A stretch of 60,000 nucleotides of DNA from Membranipora membranacea (Eukaryota; Bryozoa; Gymnolaemata; Cheilostomatida; Membraniporidae). The stretch lies in assembly GCA_914767715.1 (NCBI GenBank), contig OU612066.1, forward strand, positions 28,744,283 through 28,804,282, read 5' to 3'. The translations under genes were made by a program, and so were the position numbers. Positions 1 through 11,397 of the stretch are shown here, piece by piece (positions within the stretch are counted from its first letter, which is position 1; each line of letters starts with the position of its first letter). The notes under the pieces were generated by a model that worked only from the letters and a program-made list of their open reading frames with translations, was not told where the DNA came from and searched no databases.

Positions 1-763
1 GTTGAAGTTTGCTTGGCATATATTATCAACAGATATGAACCTAAGGTATGTATGTTTGAATACTAAATAGGGGCATTAAGGTCTACAGAGTGCTGAACGG
101 GACTGTCATAACTCTAGTTTCATACTATCTGATGAGCCCCTTAGCATATTTAGTTACTTTTAAAAAACCTCATCCTTCTTGTAATTATCAGACAATAATC
201 ACTATGCAGGCTTTCTGTTCTCAGAATTCCACAATATAACCGTCGATCAAGAGGAAAATTTTTTGAAAGTGACCACAACAATGAGTATACTGTACTGTAA
301 ATAAAGAATGTGTATATTTATCTTCACATGTGCTTTCCCCTTGGGAAGACCACAGGGATTATAATAGTGTCTATGGCAAGAGTTGCCTGTCCCTTGTAAT
401 ATGTTTGTAAACCATATTTGGTATCTCAAATATGTCACTGGTCAATATCATGGTCAGTCTTTCCTATTCACTCCATCAAGATATTGTGAGAGATTACACG
501 AGATTAGAAACAGTAGGCACAAATTACAGTGAGTTGTTAGCTCAATTCAGATAGTGTCTTGCTAATCCCTTTTAATCTCAGTGTGTCAAACATCAGTCGT
601 CTAAAGTACCGCAATGAACAAAGTAAAGCATTTTGTTTATAAATAAACTAGGGTCCATTGGTGAGTTACATAACTGCACTGCACAGAATTATGTTACATA
701 AAGACATGGAATAGCCGGAACTGGAAGTAGTGATTTTCTCAACCCTATATTTCTGTTTATCAG
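1..763. other. Non-coding, probably intron or upstream part of TRABD
   Basis: I see no convincing exon here. The first supported exon of the TRABD gene starts at 764 after a pyrimidine-rich acceptor ending in CAG at 761-763, so at least part of this stretch should be intron. The N-terminal part of the TraB domain would lie further upstream, outside the window. Confidence 0.4.
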
Positions 764-2101
764 TGCGGAAGATATAGAAAAATGTAAAGAGAAAGATATG
801 ATAGAACAGATGCTGGGCGAGATGAAGGGAGAGTTTCCCAAACTGACTCAGGTGTTTGTAGATGAGAGAGATGTATTCCTCGCTCATTCACTGAAAAGAA
901 GCACTCAAATACAGCTCGGACCGGAAGGTAAAACATCCTTTCAATGTCTATCTTGTCATCGTGGATAGATTTCAGGATCGCTCTAGATAATTTCATACTA
1001 CTATTTTCATGTTACTTTTTAGTTTCGTCTTCAAAATCAAAGCTACTTGAACATGGTAACATATCTCATTGCGCCACCTATATGTCGTTGATCGTCATCA
1101 TTTGTACGAATCATAGACTTAATAATAATAATAATAATAATATTAGGTCTATGGTACGAACAGGGTTTGATCAGGGAGGGTGGGACTCTCCGTGGTACGA
1201 TATGATTGTGTCCAATAATTGACTATATTAGGATTTGTGTCCACTGGGTACCTGAGTGCATGACTCCAACATCCATTATGATCTTTTTTCAAATACTGTT
1301 CAACAGCAAAGTCCAAAACTCCCCGGTCAAACTTCATATAATAATCTGGGGTAAATCTTAAATCCATTTATGTTCATCCTTTATTGATAGGTAAGGCATC
1401 TGCAGAGTTCGCTTCAATGTAGGATGTTAAACTAAACAGTAGCGGGAATATGATTGTCATATTATTTTGTCATGTATATGCGGAAAAATGATTGAATGCC
1501 TTACCTAAACCAGTACTATATGAATTATCATTATATTGTATTGTATTGTTTTAAATATAGCTATGTACACAAAGCCTAAGAAGATTGTGGCAGTCCTAGG
1601 AATAGGTCATGTGAACGGTGTGAGGAATAAATGGAACGAAGATCTGGCAGAGCAAGCTAAAAAGGTTTTAGAGTAAGTATAACATTTTGAACACTGTATA
1701 TCACCATTATTCCTGATTCAAGATTAGTGCTATTACTGGAGAAATATTGATGTTAGCATCTGTTATCTGGAGTGACTAGCCATATTGATGACTTGACAAT
1801 TATGTGTTCATGATTTGCAGGAGATATCAGTGATGAGGAAATCATAACTGCCAACTTAGTTACTCATTGATTTGAGTAATGTGCCTGATCTCTGGTGTCG
1901 TTTTACATAAAGATTTTTGGTACATTTCTGAAGAAAAAATCATTTGATGTTTACAATATTTGTTGCAGGGTGCCTCAACCTACAGTAGCTGGAAGAGTAA
2001 CGGGTCTAGTGATAAAAACAGCAGTCATAGGGGGTATGGCATATGGCTCATTCCTGGTCGGGCGCACAGCTTTCAGAACTGTTAGAAGGTTTTTACGATA
2101 G
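764..2101 (+). CDS. TRABD: TraB domain-containing protein (TRABD-like), last three exons
   Basis: Three exons join in frame: 764-927, 1561-1672 and 1979-2101, each bounded by AG acceptors and GT donors (GTAAAA after 927, GTAAGT after 1672). Exon one reads EKCKEKDMIEQMLGEM then VFVDERDVFLAHSLK. Exon two carries IVAVLGIGHVNGV, the glycine-histidine motif typical of the TraB/TRABD family. Exon three encodes VIGGMAYGSFLVG, a hydrophobic C-terminal segment, then a basic tail FRTVRRFLR and a TAG stop. Known TRABD proteins are predicted membrane-anchored proteins of unclear biochemistry. Phases fit at both junctions (GCT and GAG are rebuilt across introns). The 5' part is outside the window or not recognised. 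Possible poly(A) signals (AATAAA) occur at 2927-2955. Confidence 0.85.
1120..1143. repeat. (AAT)n microsatellite
   Basis: A run of about seven AAT units lies in the TRABD intron. A second short AAT run is at about 2538-2555. Confidence 0.9.
1149..1367 (-). other. Antisense ORF in TRABD intron, unrecognised
   Basis: A 72-codon open frame runs antisense within the first visible TRABD intron. Its translation has a balanced, protein-like composition with aromatic and charged residues (for example YYMKFDRGVLDFAVEQYLK and WSHALRYPVD) rather than the low-complexity look of the other shadow frames. I do not recognise the family and see no matching splice partners. It could be a captured exon, a fragment of a mobile element ORF, or chance. 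Confidence 0.2.
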
Positions 2102-4200
2102 AAATATCTTCGTTACATTGGGTGGTAGCACCTTTCAAAAGGTATTTAAATTTAAGCTTTCTAACAGTTATCTAAGACTTATAACTATGACTTTCTCTCC
2201 AGTTCAGGGACTTGGCAGTTTCTTGCATAGGTTGTAAACAACCAGAAACTTGTTTATTATTTTTTTCGAATGTTGACTTAGGTGCTGCTAAACTTATTAT
2301 ATCTACGCTGTTATTGATGTACATTTTGATATGCATACTGATTGTATCATTTATAACGAGCCACTCTCTTATCTGTTGGTTGTCAGAATACTTATACTTG
2401 TCCTTTGCCCTGTCATTACAGGGCTATGTCTTATTAACATTGTCATCTGCTTATAACTGTTCTATTCCGCATGCACAACTTACTACATTCTGCTTATAGT
2501 ATTCAAAAGGCTTTTGGAGTTACCTACTTCTGCATGTAAATAATAATAATAATATAGTAGTTTTTTATATAATCTCGGCTACCCTTAAAAGGGTTAACTT
2601 TGGTACCTGATCTCTTAATATGTCGCTTCTTCAGAGAAAGATTTTGTTCTCTGATTAATTAGGATCTAATCACTCCTGTGAACCAACTCAGCATGACTGT
2701 TGACCAGCTGATCAGTGAGAGATCATTTTTTTATGCAATAATTCACCAATTCATGTTCATGAGTTGGCGGCCGATGGCGGAGTGCCACTACCTGCTCCCG
2801 TTTGTGACCTGTTCACTCGACTATCAAAGTTCACAAAATATTTTTTTTGTAATTCATATTGTTATGTGGTTGGCAATTTTTTTAAAGTAGATATATGTTA
2901 TAAAAGGGGGACAGAGTATGATAAAGAATAAATAATTCTATAATGATAAATAAAATATTTACTCGTAATTTTTTACTGTTAATGTGTTGATTAATAAGAA
3001 CGTTTTCGATAGATCAAACTGTCTGACCAAAAGGCTAGAACTCAACGTATTATCACAGCAGCAGTGCTGTCAATCTATGCAGTTTTGAGATGTTGGGCCA
3101 TGGACAGGCGTGTGAGGAAGGGAAAAATTTTCCAAATGACAGTCAAATGAGTAATGATCTTGAAAATTTCAGCACAAATACTGGGGAGGATGATAATGTG
3201 ACAGTGGAACTGAACAAAAGCCTGTCCAGCCAGGCTAGATGTTTATTTTGTGACTGGTATATAGCCAGCCATGCGAGGGTGCGGCCGTGGCGCAATGGGT
3301 GAGGCATGGGTCTTTCAATTGAGAAGTCCCCTGTTTGATTCCCGACGAGTTACGGTGGTGTCAAGCAGAGCATTCGACCTCAAATGCTCTTGTGCCCCAT
3401 AAGGATCCAGTCCGTAGACCTGTACTGATACCGAGACAACAAAATAGAGCAACATCATGGTCTCTCACACGGTATCACAGGGTATCGAGACTTTAAATGG
3501 ACGTTTATATAGCCAGCCATCTGGTCTGTTGTTGATGTTGTAGCAAATCCGTATATTTTAATTTAGAGATCAAAGTAAGATTATCAGTCTTGATGCTTCC
3601 CGTTATAAGTATGTGAAGTATCAAACCCCTCTAGATTGCCGTAAATGACTAAAACTTCACATGTCGATGTTTCATAAGCACATGTGCCCTTTGACATCAG
3701 AGAATATTCAGGCTCAAATTGAAAGCAAGTTTTGATTCTGCTCTCTCTGGACGAATAAGTTTGCGGTCTGTCTCTAATAATATCCTCGTTAATATGATTG
3801 GTCCTTAGATCTGCTTCTTCCGGCTCTCAACTTCCTAGCTTAGAGTGAGGTATTCGGTTTAGGGAGGAAATAATTCTTTATTTATTTGTATTTGATGTTC
3901 CTTCCTTCATCAACAATATGCATAATGACTACACAAATGAGGATGAACTTGTCTCAGAGGTCTGTATCAGCAGAGACTATAGAGACTTTACCCGTAGTCT
4001 CTAGTATCATTGTGTTTTCAAGTGGAAGGACCAATTGCAGGATTGATGTAGGAGGGGGGAGTTTTTACATATTGTGGCCAAATAATAGGCAAACTAGGCC
4101 ATTTCAACCCAAATGTTGGAGAAATTGTATGACCATGGTTTGAAAGAGAACTCCCTTGTTAGTCAAAACTTACCATGTGTACTAAAATTACAGAAAAGTC
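2102..4200. other. Intergenic spacer between TRABD and otopetrin A
   Basis: No exon could be supported. The stretch holds AT-rich sequence, a SINE (3273-3505) and unrecognised unique DNA. The open frame at 3090-3302 has no ATG near its start and runs into the SINE head, so I do not call it a gene. Confidence 0.5.
3273..3505 (+). mobile_element. tRNA-derived SINE with 15-bp target-site duplication
   Basis: The element starts with a tRNA-like head: an A box reading TGGCGCAATGGGTGAGGC near 3286 and a B box-like GTTTGATTCCC near 3333. It is flanked by perfect copies of TATATAGCCAGCCAT at 3258-3272 and 3506-3520, which define the insertion exactly. The body between the head and the 3' duplication is about 150 bp. 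No long poly(A) tail is visible. Confidence 0.85.
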
Positions 4201-4913
4201 TTTGAACTTCTGAAGGATAGGGAAGGAAACGGATGATGCATATCATTTGTTTGCTTTCCACTTCTGCATTATAAAGAAACATTTGCTGTTTGTGAGGTTT
4301 TTTTGTATTTGCGCTCTTGAAAATGAGCCTTGGCCCAACCTATGAATACAATTGACTGATTTGCCTTGTTATCTACCAGTAAGGAATCATGGAATTTGGG
4401 GTGATGCAGTGGGATTATTATAGAATGATTTAGAGTGAAGATGTGGCTGATAGTGAGAGGTTGTAGCCTTGTTCACGCAGCCATGGGCAGCCCGTGGCTG
4501 CGTGAACAAGGCTAGAGAGGTTGAATTATGATGTCTGCGTTGTCATGTTTATGGTTAAATACTGACTGATTCATGTTCTATAAATATACTATATCATGCA
4601 TACTAAGATGTAGAAAGGATTGTGGGGTCAGAGGTTGAGTTAAAAAACGATTCACTCGACAGGACATGGTTATCAGTGAAACATCAGTTGTCAAAAGCAC
4701 TTCCTCGTTGGATATTGTTCATATCCATTGTAAAGCTTACATCAGCATGAAAACTCATATCGATTATTTATAGTTATGCTAGTAGATACAAAAAGTCATC
4801 CATGTACCTTTGGCATTGCACAGCTGTGCATAAATTAACTGAGAGTCAAAGATTGTAGGGCATTGTTAAGGCATTCCACTAAAGTTGGAAAGTCTCGAGA
4901 ACATACTGCCGTG
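4201..4913 (+). promoter_or_regulatory. Conserved upstream flank of otopetrin copy A
   Basis: Parts of this stretch, such as the segment around 4205-4330 (GAAGGATAGG, then ATCATTTGTTTGC and ACATTTGCTGTT), recur upstream of otopetrin copies B (27605-27720), C (inverted, 42725-42840) and D (56255-56345). It is therefore the 5' flank of the duplicated gene and should contain its promoter. No TATA box near the start codon was clear. Confidence 0.4.
4464..4514. mobile_element. 51-bp palindromic micro-insertion with 9-bp flanking duplication
   Basis: A 23-bp arm starting TAGCCTTGTTCACGCAGCC pairs with its reverse complement across a loop of about 3 bases, with a single T/C mismatch. The ends are TAGCCTTG and CAAGGCTA. 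Perfect direct repeats GAGAGGTTG flank it at 4455-4463 and 4515-4523. The form is that of a minimal terminal-inverted-repeat insertion. A 9-bp TSD would fit Mutator-like transposases, but that assignment is inference. Confidence 0.75.
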
Positions 4914-7900
4914 ATGGATATATATATGCTGCTTGGTGCTCTTATGATGTTAAACATTCTTGTCGTTGCTTTGACTCTTACCATGACAGAATGGTTTGAC
5001 CTTGGCAATGTTCAGGCTGTGAGTCAAACTGACGTAGAGATATTCCTGACAGCGCTCATTCTCATAACAAGCATCTGTTTAACCTTGATGCTCGGAGGTA
5101 AGTTTTATCATTATGTCTTAAACTGGAAACTTCATGTCCGAGTGCAAGGAAAGTATTGTACTGTTGGCACTTTTGTCTAAATAAAAGGTCTTTTGAGTAT
5201 TCTATATGGATGCTAAATGAGTAATTTAACAAACTCCTGCATCATTTTTGGGCCATATCTTATTTATTTTGCTTGATTTTTTGCCATATTTGCATACAGG
5301 TTCTGATGTAGTACAAATTTGTCAATGAGGCTTGATATTCCCACGGTGACCGGATTGAGACTTTGTAAATGAAAATCTATTGTTTTGCAATCAAATGAAC
5401 CATTTGTTTGGGGCATCAATGAATTAATTTGTTTAGTCAGGTTTCATCAAACTGCAGCATTACCGACATGGAAGGCATACAGGTCACCTTCATTTCCTAA
5501 CTGAGTACATCGGCCTATATGCTTTCGGATGTGGTGCGATTATTCTGAGCATATTAGAGTTTTCTGCACGTATGGAATGCTCATCGTATGTTAATGGTTT
5601 GACCGGAGACAACTCTTTCAATTCGAACATCACACAAGATCTAACCAAAGAACTTGGAAAATTTTTGTTTGAATATGATATATTCAACTCATTATGCGTA
5701 TTCAAATCACTCTGCATTCTCCTACAGATAAGTATTTGATTAGAACTTTCTTCGATGAAGTGAAAGAACAACAACTTGCTTCAACAAAACTCTCATCACC
5801 AGGGTAACCGTTTTTCCTTTGCAGCTAACATTTCTGGTGAGATTCAAAAATCATCAGGCGGTTTCTCAAACGAGCAAGTTCTGTGTATTGATGATTCTGG
5901 TAGCCAACACCTCCCTGTACATATTCACATTCCTTCAAGAGACTAAGGTAAGAAATTTGAGGCAATCTCAGATACTAAACACCTCACTTCCTGCTTCATT
6001 ATTTTTCAGAACTGTATATGATGCTGCGTAGTTGTCTTCTCTTTGAACACGGGGAGAAAAATCTAAGTATCAGATGTCGATGGCCGTATTACCACATCAG
6101 GTCATCAACTCTTCTTTGCAGAACAAGCTCCACGTAAATGAGAGGGACTTGGCTGACAGAATCGAACCATATATCTCACTTCCTAAGCTTCGTCATGAAA
6201 TCACAGATTGTCTGGATGACAACACGACTCTAGAAGTTACAGCTGAGCTTTATTTCTACCCGTTCGAGATGGAATTTTGTTTGACTGCTGTGGGATTGCT
6301 GTTCACCATAATGGCTGTTGGTAACAGAAGTGTGCAAGAGACAGGTTAGAGTCAGAATGGAAAAACCAAAACTTACAAAATTATCCTAAACCAAAAATAA
6401 ACAATGCAAATAACTTTGGTGATGTTTAGTAGAGAAGTTCAAATTAGATATGAGACTCATTATGTGTATTTAGTTTTTTTTTACAGAAACTGACCCAATA
6501 CAACACGGACAGGCTGTCTCCCAAACAACTGAAGGTTCCCCAACCACTGAAGGGAGTACAGACACGTCCAGAGACAGCAGGTATGAGATGCAACTACATG
6601 CAGAGCTGATAAGTGAATAATTGAATTTAATTTTTCTATATTGCTGGCACAGTGCAACAAAGTACTAATCAGGTGCAAAGAAAATAGAGTTGGGCCCTGG
6701 TTATAAATAAACACATGAGTGCGAAAAATCTGGCACAATTTCAAATAACAACAAACTCAAAAATGCCTATAAAATCTTCACATTAAAACATAATATGCAA
6801 GCTATTGACAATACAAAACCCAGAGATAATCTTTTTGTCTCAATCTTTCATTTTCAGTCAATCTGGTGATAGAGATACAATGCCTAATATGAGTGAGGAT
6901 GATGTTCCATTGCTTGGAGATGAACCAGAGTCCGGAGAAGCAGATCAGAGAACCAGCCATCCAGATGAAGATATTACGAGAGAAAGATCAGAAACTAATA
7001 CTTCGATGCACACTAGTCAGTGCAACCACAGAGAGCAGTTCAAGTTTGCTTTCAATTTTGGCCTCTTCTTCTCAATAGTGTTTCTGATGTTGGAGACTCT
7101 TTACTCTTATGAAGAATCAACGCGTGAAGCTATAGTTATATACTTATGGGTAGTTAGAGCAGTTTACTACTTCACACTCGTAACCGCAACAGCCATAGGA
7201 CTTAGAATCTTACTGCAATCTCTACATAGAAAGGTAGGCTAAGTTTTACTATGACAACTGCAAAAGGGCAGATAGCTGGCATCATACATCCTGTTGAAGT
7301 GTATCAGAAAATTGACTGGTCGGGACAAAGCAAAGGAATACAAAATGCTGTTCTCAGTGAATCTCAGCTAATGAGAACTAATCAGTAGTTGACTGGACAA
7401 CTGCGGGAATAACAGTCTGGAGTTTAATTAAGGGAATGTTGCAGGCATGCAATAAACCTGAAGAGAATGAAGGGCCACAGCGTAATATAGATACAATTTT
7501 ATTGTATTTTATTATGATCGATTCATTTTCACTAAGAATTTTAACCAATATGTATTATCAAATGTACTTGATATATTTCTAACCGATATGTATCTATTCG
7601 ACATGAAATATTGAGAGGGGGAATGTCAACTAACCAAGACAACCATTATTGATATATCTTGATTTTAGGACATTAAGCTCACCACTGAACACATGCTGCT
7701 TCTGATCTCTGCAACTGGCGAATTTATCTATCTCTTCTTTGGTCTTCTGGCAGCCACGTCAGCATTCAACAAAGAGATGATCCACAAAAATCCAAACATA
7801 ACAAATCCAGGGAAATTCCAGGCAGAAAACGCGCTCACATTTGTCACAAATACTGTTGACATCGCTCAAATAAGCATGCAGACATTCATACTCATTCTCG

Positions 7901-8187
7901 CAACCACCAGAGGGCCTTTGAGACTTTGTTGCGAGACTCCAAGATCAAGGAAGATGAAATACATCCTTACAGAAATCTTGTATTATCTATCTGTATGTAA
8001 TGCTGCAAAGTGGTTTACTGATTCATTCATAGAGGGCCATTATCTAAGATTGATTGAAGCTAAGATACTTGTCTTTGGCAAGCCAACTTGGACGGCAATA
8101 ACTCAAGCCACTTACCCTCTTGTCCTTTTTAGATTTCACTCTGTGCACATGGTTCTTAAAGTCATCGATAAAATAAACAGTGAATGA
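4914..8187 (+). CDS. Otopetrin-like proton channel, copy A (possible splice defect)
   Basis: Seven exons assemble in phase: 4914-5097, 5441-5727, 5825-5947, 6122-6344, 6487-6580, 6858-7233 and 7669-8187, about 601 codons, the usual otopetrin length. Otopetrins are multi-pass (12 TM) proton-selective membrane channels. Diagnostic stretches are IGLYAFGCGAIILSILEF (exon 2), YFYPFEMEFCLTAVGLLF (exon 4) and, in exon 7, EILYYLSVCNAAKWF and PLVLFRFHSVH, which match the conserved C-terminal YPFxIEY-, LVCNLxxW- and FYRFHS-type motifs. Exons 5 to early 6 form a hydrophilic acidic loop. Odd points: the exon 2 donor reads CAG|ATAAGT where copy D has CAG|GTAAGT, and the tyrosine codon of the FYRFHS motif is missing. 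Copy A may be non-functional or spliced differently. Confidence 0.85.
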
Positions 8188-9049
8188 ACAATGAGCTAAC
8201 AGACTGAGTTTTGAATTGTAGATGATTGTGTAATACTAAACTACCTGCATATACAACATACTTACTTGACTGAACAGACTGTAATTTCAAAGACAAAGTT
8301 GCTTTCCCATGCAACATAAGCAGACAACTTCAAAAGTCTGCTTCCTGACAGACGAGGAACTGTAACTCAGTTCCGATTCCTGAAGTCAACTCTGCTATTA
8401 ATCTAATTGATTCATAGATGTTTCCTAAATGTTCCTTTGTATTGCAAAATAAGATAACAAAGTCAGGTCAACCACACCCTAAGCTAGGTGCTAAGACTGT
8501 ACAAAAAAAATGCAGCAGTTCTGTCTTGATGAAGATCTATGGTTATATTTTTGCATGAAAATGAAGCTTAATAATCAGAGGAACTGTTGCAGCTTATAAG
8601 CTTCAAAATGTGTCCGAGAACAGCTCAACTGGGCAACTAGGACTGAAGTTATGACTTATCAATGTGAGGCCTCGCTGACGCTGATGATTTAGTTGATGAT
8701 TTCAAGCCTTATTTAAATATTTTCTTTGAGCGATTAGTCATCGCATATGTTAATATAAATTTAATAAGATGGATAATGACAATTATAAATTTGGCAAATT
8801 ATAAATTTGGGCCTGCTAAATTGGCTTATTGAAAAGAGAATGTATCAAAGGGTCAACACAATGAAATAATAATTAGATGTAAACAATCGATTGGCTGAAT
8901 AAAAGGGCATACTCTATTCACAGTATCGTAACAAAGGAACATGAAAGGTACCCACAGTTTGGATTGCTAAGCCTAAAAGTTGAATTATCAAACTATTGCT
9001 GGTATGTAATGAAAATATACTGGGAACCAAATAAAAATATTGATAATGC
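8188..9049. other. 3' flank of otopetrin A
   Basis: No coding exon is visible. Candidate poly(A) signals (AATAAA) for otopetrin A are at about 8898 and 8969. The piece at 8400-8540 (ending in a TTCTGTCTTGATGAA stretch) belongs to a repeat family seen again at 13080-13170, 22255-22290, 35930-36060 (inverted) and 43890-43930. Confidence 0.45.
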
Positions 9050-9745
9050 CAGTTTCATTACTTTTTATTGCTGGTTTGAATAAAATCAGCTATTTTGAAT
9101 TAGCAGTTAAATTGTTATTGTATCTAAATCATCATCTGTTTCTGCTAAAAACTCTGTCAGTCTGAAATAAATAAAGACATCAAAATATAATATTATGTCA
9201 AGTCTAACAAAATCATCATCCTCGACAACATTTGGATTTCATGTTTGTAACGCTTAGCGAAGACATAACAAGTGAACGATTATAACCAACCATTCAGCGA
9301 AATGGCTGGTTTTACATCATGCCGAATGTACCTGGTTCACGTGCTTACAATAAATAATTTTTTTTTGAGCAAGAGAGTACTCACAATGAATTTTCCTTCT
9401 ATTACCTCTTTCTGCACCACCAACAACACCCTAAATCGGATGTTTTTGAGCAATCTTGAGCAGCTCCAAGATTTATGCCTAAACGATATATATAAACTAG
9501 CAGTCCAGTGAAATAACAATTCGTTTGGAGTGAAGAATGCTAAAAGGACATTATTCATGCAATATCTTGAGCTACTTGTAGAATATAGACATTCTCCACC
9601 ATCCCCAACTCTAAGATGGGATATCGATGATAAGGGTTCACCCAAAGATGACCCATTCCATGCACTCCTCATTTTTACATAAATAAAAACTTAGTCTAAA
9701 GCTTGCACTCACCTTCTGTTCAGAATGATCTTTTCCAAGAAATGA
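9050..9745 (-). pseudogene. Cysteine-rich secreted-peptide gene, copy A (signal exon missing)
   Basis: On the minus strand, a TATA box (9777-9770) precedes a short non-coding exon ending at 9713 with donor GTGAGT. The peptide exon is 9478-9385 (acceptor TTTAG; coding to TAA at 9404-9402, donor GTGAGT after 9385). A last exon starts at 9161 after TTTATTTCAG, followed by AATAAA around 9070. The peptide exon ends CCWWCRKR, exactly as in copies B and C. About 345 bp corresponding to 30165-30512 of copy B, including the start codon and signal-peptide exon, are absent here, so this copy is probably dead. If the weaker donor AG|GTAATA were used, the last exon would add an open acidic tail of about 18 residues. 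The gene runs tail-to-tail with otopetrin A. Confidence 0.55.
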
Positions 9746-9769
9746 TGACAGTCAGAAGAAATGCTGAGG

Positions 9770-9777
9770 CTTATATA
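9770..9777 (-). promoter_or_regulatory. TATA box of peptide gene copy A
   Basis: TATATAAG on the minus strand lies about 60 bp upstream of the donor that ends exon 1. It is identical in sequence and position to those of copies B and C. Confidence 0.6.
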
Positions 9778-11376
9778 CCAAGCTCAACTCATTCATCTTA
9801 GATGTCATGATTTGATATCAAAGCACTTATATCCTGGACTTCAGAATATGAAGTTTGTACACAAACCAATATAAACAATAGTTCATAATCAAGCATATCT
9901 TCTGTAATACCTACCTGTCATGATACCATGGCATCCTGTCATGTCATTCCTATAAAGTCATTTCTGTCATGTCACTCCTGTCATGGGACTACAAAAAACG
10001 TCATCAATTCTAATATGTTGTGGTTCAATCTATAAATTATAAATAACCGGTTGGTGTGTATCTTAAATTCTTTATCACTTTTGTGGATGGGGAACTCTTT
10101 CAGTCCCTGTTAAATTACAAGGATATATGTTTGTACAACTATGACATAAGTTAGTTAATCCTGTTGTGCAACATTTTTGTTGACATGCATCATGGATGTT
10201 ATAGAATCTCTCAGCTCTTGCGCAAATTCTCTGATTAAGATTTATAACATCTGCTTTATCAGTGTTAGAAGGGGAAAATATGAGGTAGGGGGATGCCGGA
10301 GCCCTATGGTGATTACAAATGTAAATGCATCAATTTTGCTAACAACAACAAAGCAGTTTTTAAATTATAGGCTCAAGCCTGCGAATCAACGGCTTATTGC
10401 CATTGTAATGGTTATATAGGGAGGATGCATCCCCCAGCCCCCCTAGACAAAGTAGGAAGGGGGACACCATCCCCTTGCGTGCCCCCTAAATTCTAACGCC
10501 GTATATGACAACCCATTGATAAGAAAAAATTGTATATAGTTGATAAACAAAATTAAATCAGCAAGGCAGCAGAAACAAGCAAGGGGCGTTTTGAGTTGTT
10601 TAGTGAAAACCAGACCTGTTTGGATCTTGGGTTGGCAAGTAAAATTCTGGGGTAGAAAAGATTTTGGGTTGAGGTTACTGATTCAGGGTTAAATTCAACA
10701 CTCTAAGAGGAGAGTCTCTTTATGGTAAAGTAAATATATAGGCAATAAATACTTGGTTTGATGCACACTCTCTATTTGTCACAGATTTTGATAATTAAAT
10801 CAAAATCTTTTAAAGGAATTAGAAAAAGAATTTGCAAACTTTTTTTTTCCTGACAACACCAATCACAAGCCCTGATCCGTAGCTTTAGACAACTATATCT
10901 TCAGAAATTGGGTTTGGGTGGCTGAACAAGCTACCCTTGTAGATTCATAGCCCTTGAAATTAACTTTAACTTTAACCAAAGAGTAACATCCTGTTACTCC
11001 TTGCATCATGAACAGACTTTTGTTTAACCTCTATATTATCTTTTTTGGCAGAGAGTGAACTTTCTACAAGTTATCACACAAGCAATATTTCATTTTAATG
11101 CCATGTTGTTTATTCGCTTTATAAATTTTGACATGATGTACAGTGTCTATGAATGATGAAGATAAGGTGATATAAATGAGAATGTAAGTAGTGTCCCTTT
11201 TGACATAGTTGTTCATCAAACTTTTCCCCAAAGTTTTAACTCTAGTAAAAAATCAAATTCAACCGAATTCAACCGAATTCAACCTTGCACTGGAACTGTT
11301 TTTCATGCCCTGAGCTTTGAATAGAAAGTGATTTAGTAATGTTTCCTGTATATAATTCAAATCAATCACTCTATCC

Positions 11377-11397
11377 GGGGGGGGGGGGGGGGGGGGG
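11377..11397. repeat. Run of 21 G
   Basis: An uninterrupted G21 homopolymer. The aligned places in copies B (about 32202) and C (about 38230) have only GGG, so the run expanded in copy A or is a sequencing or assembly artefact. Confidence 0.9.

Noticed and set aside
5490-5774. 94-codon minus-strand frame over otopetrin exon 2 (also 57535-57819)
   Set aside because: Antisense shadow of a well-supported otopetrin exon. Conservation between copies comes from the sense gene.
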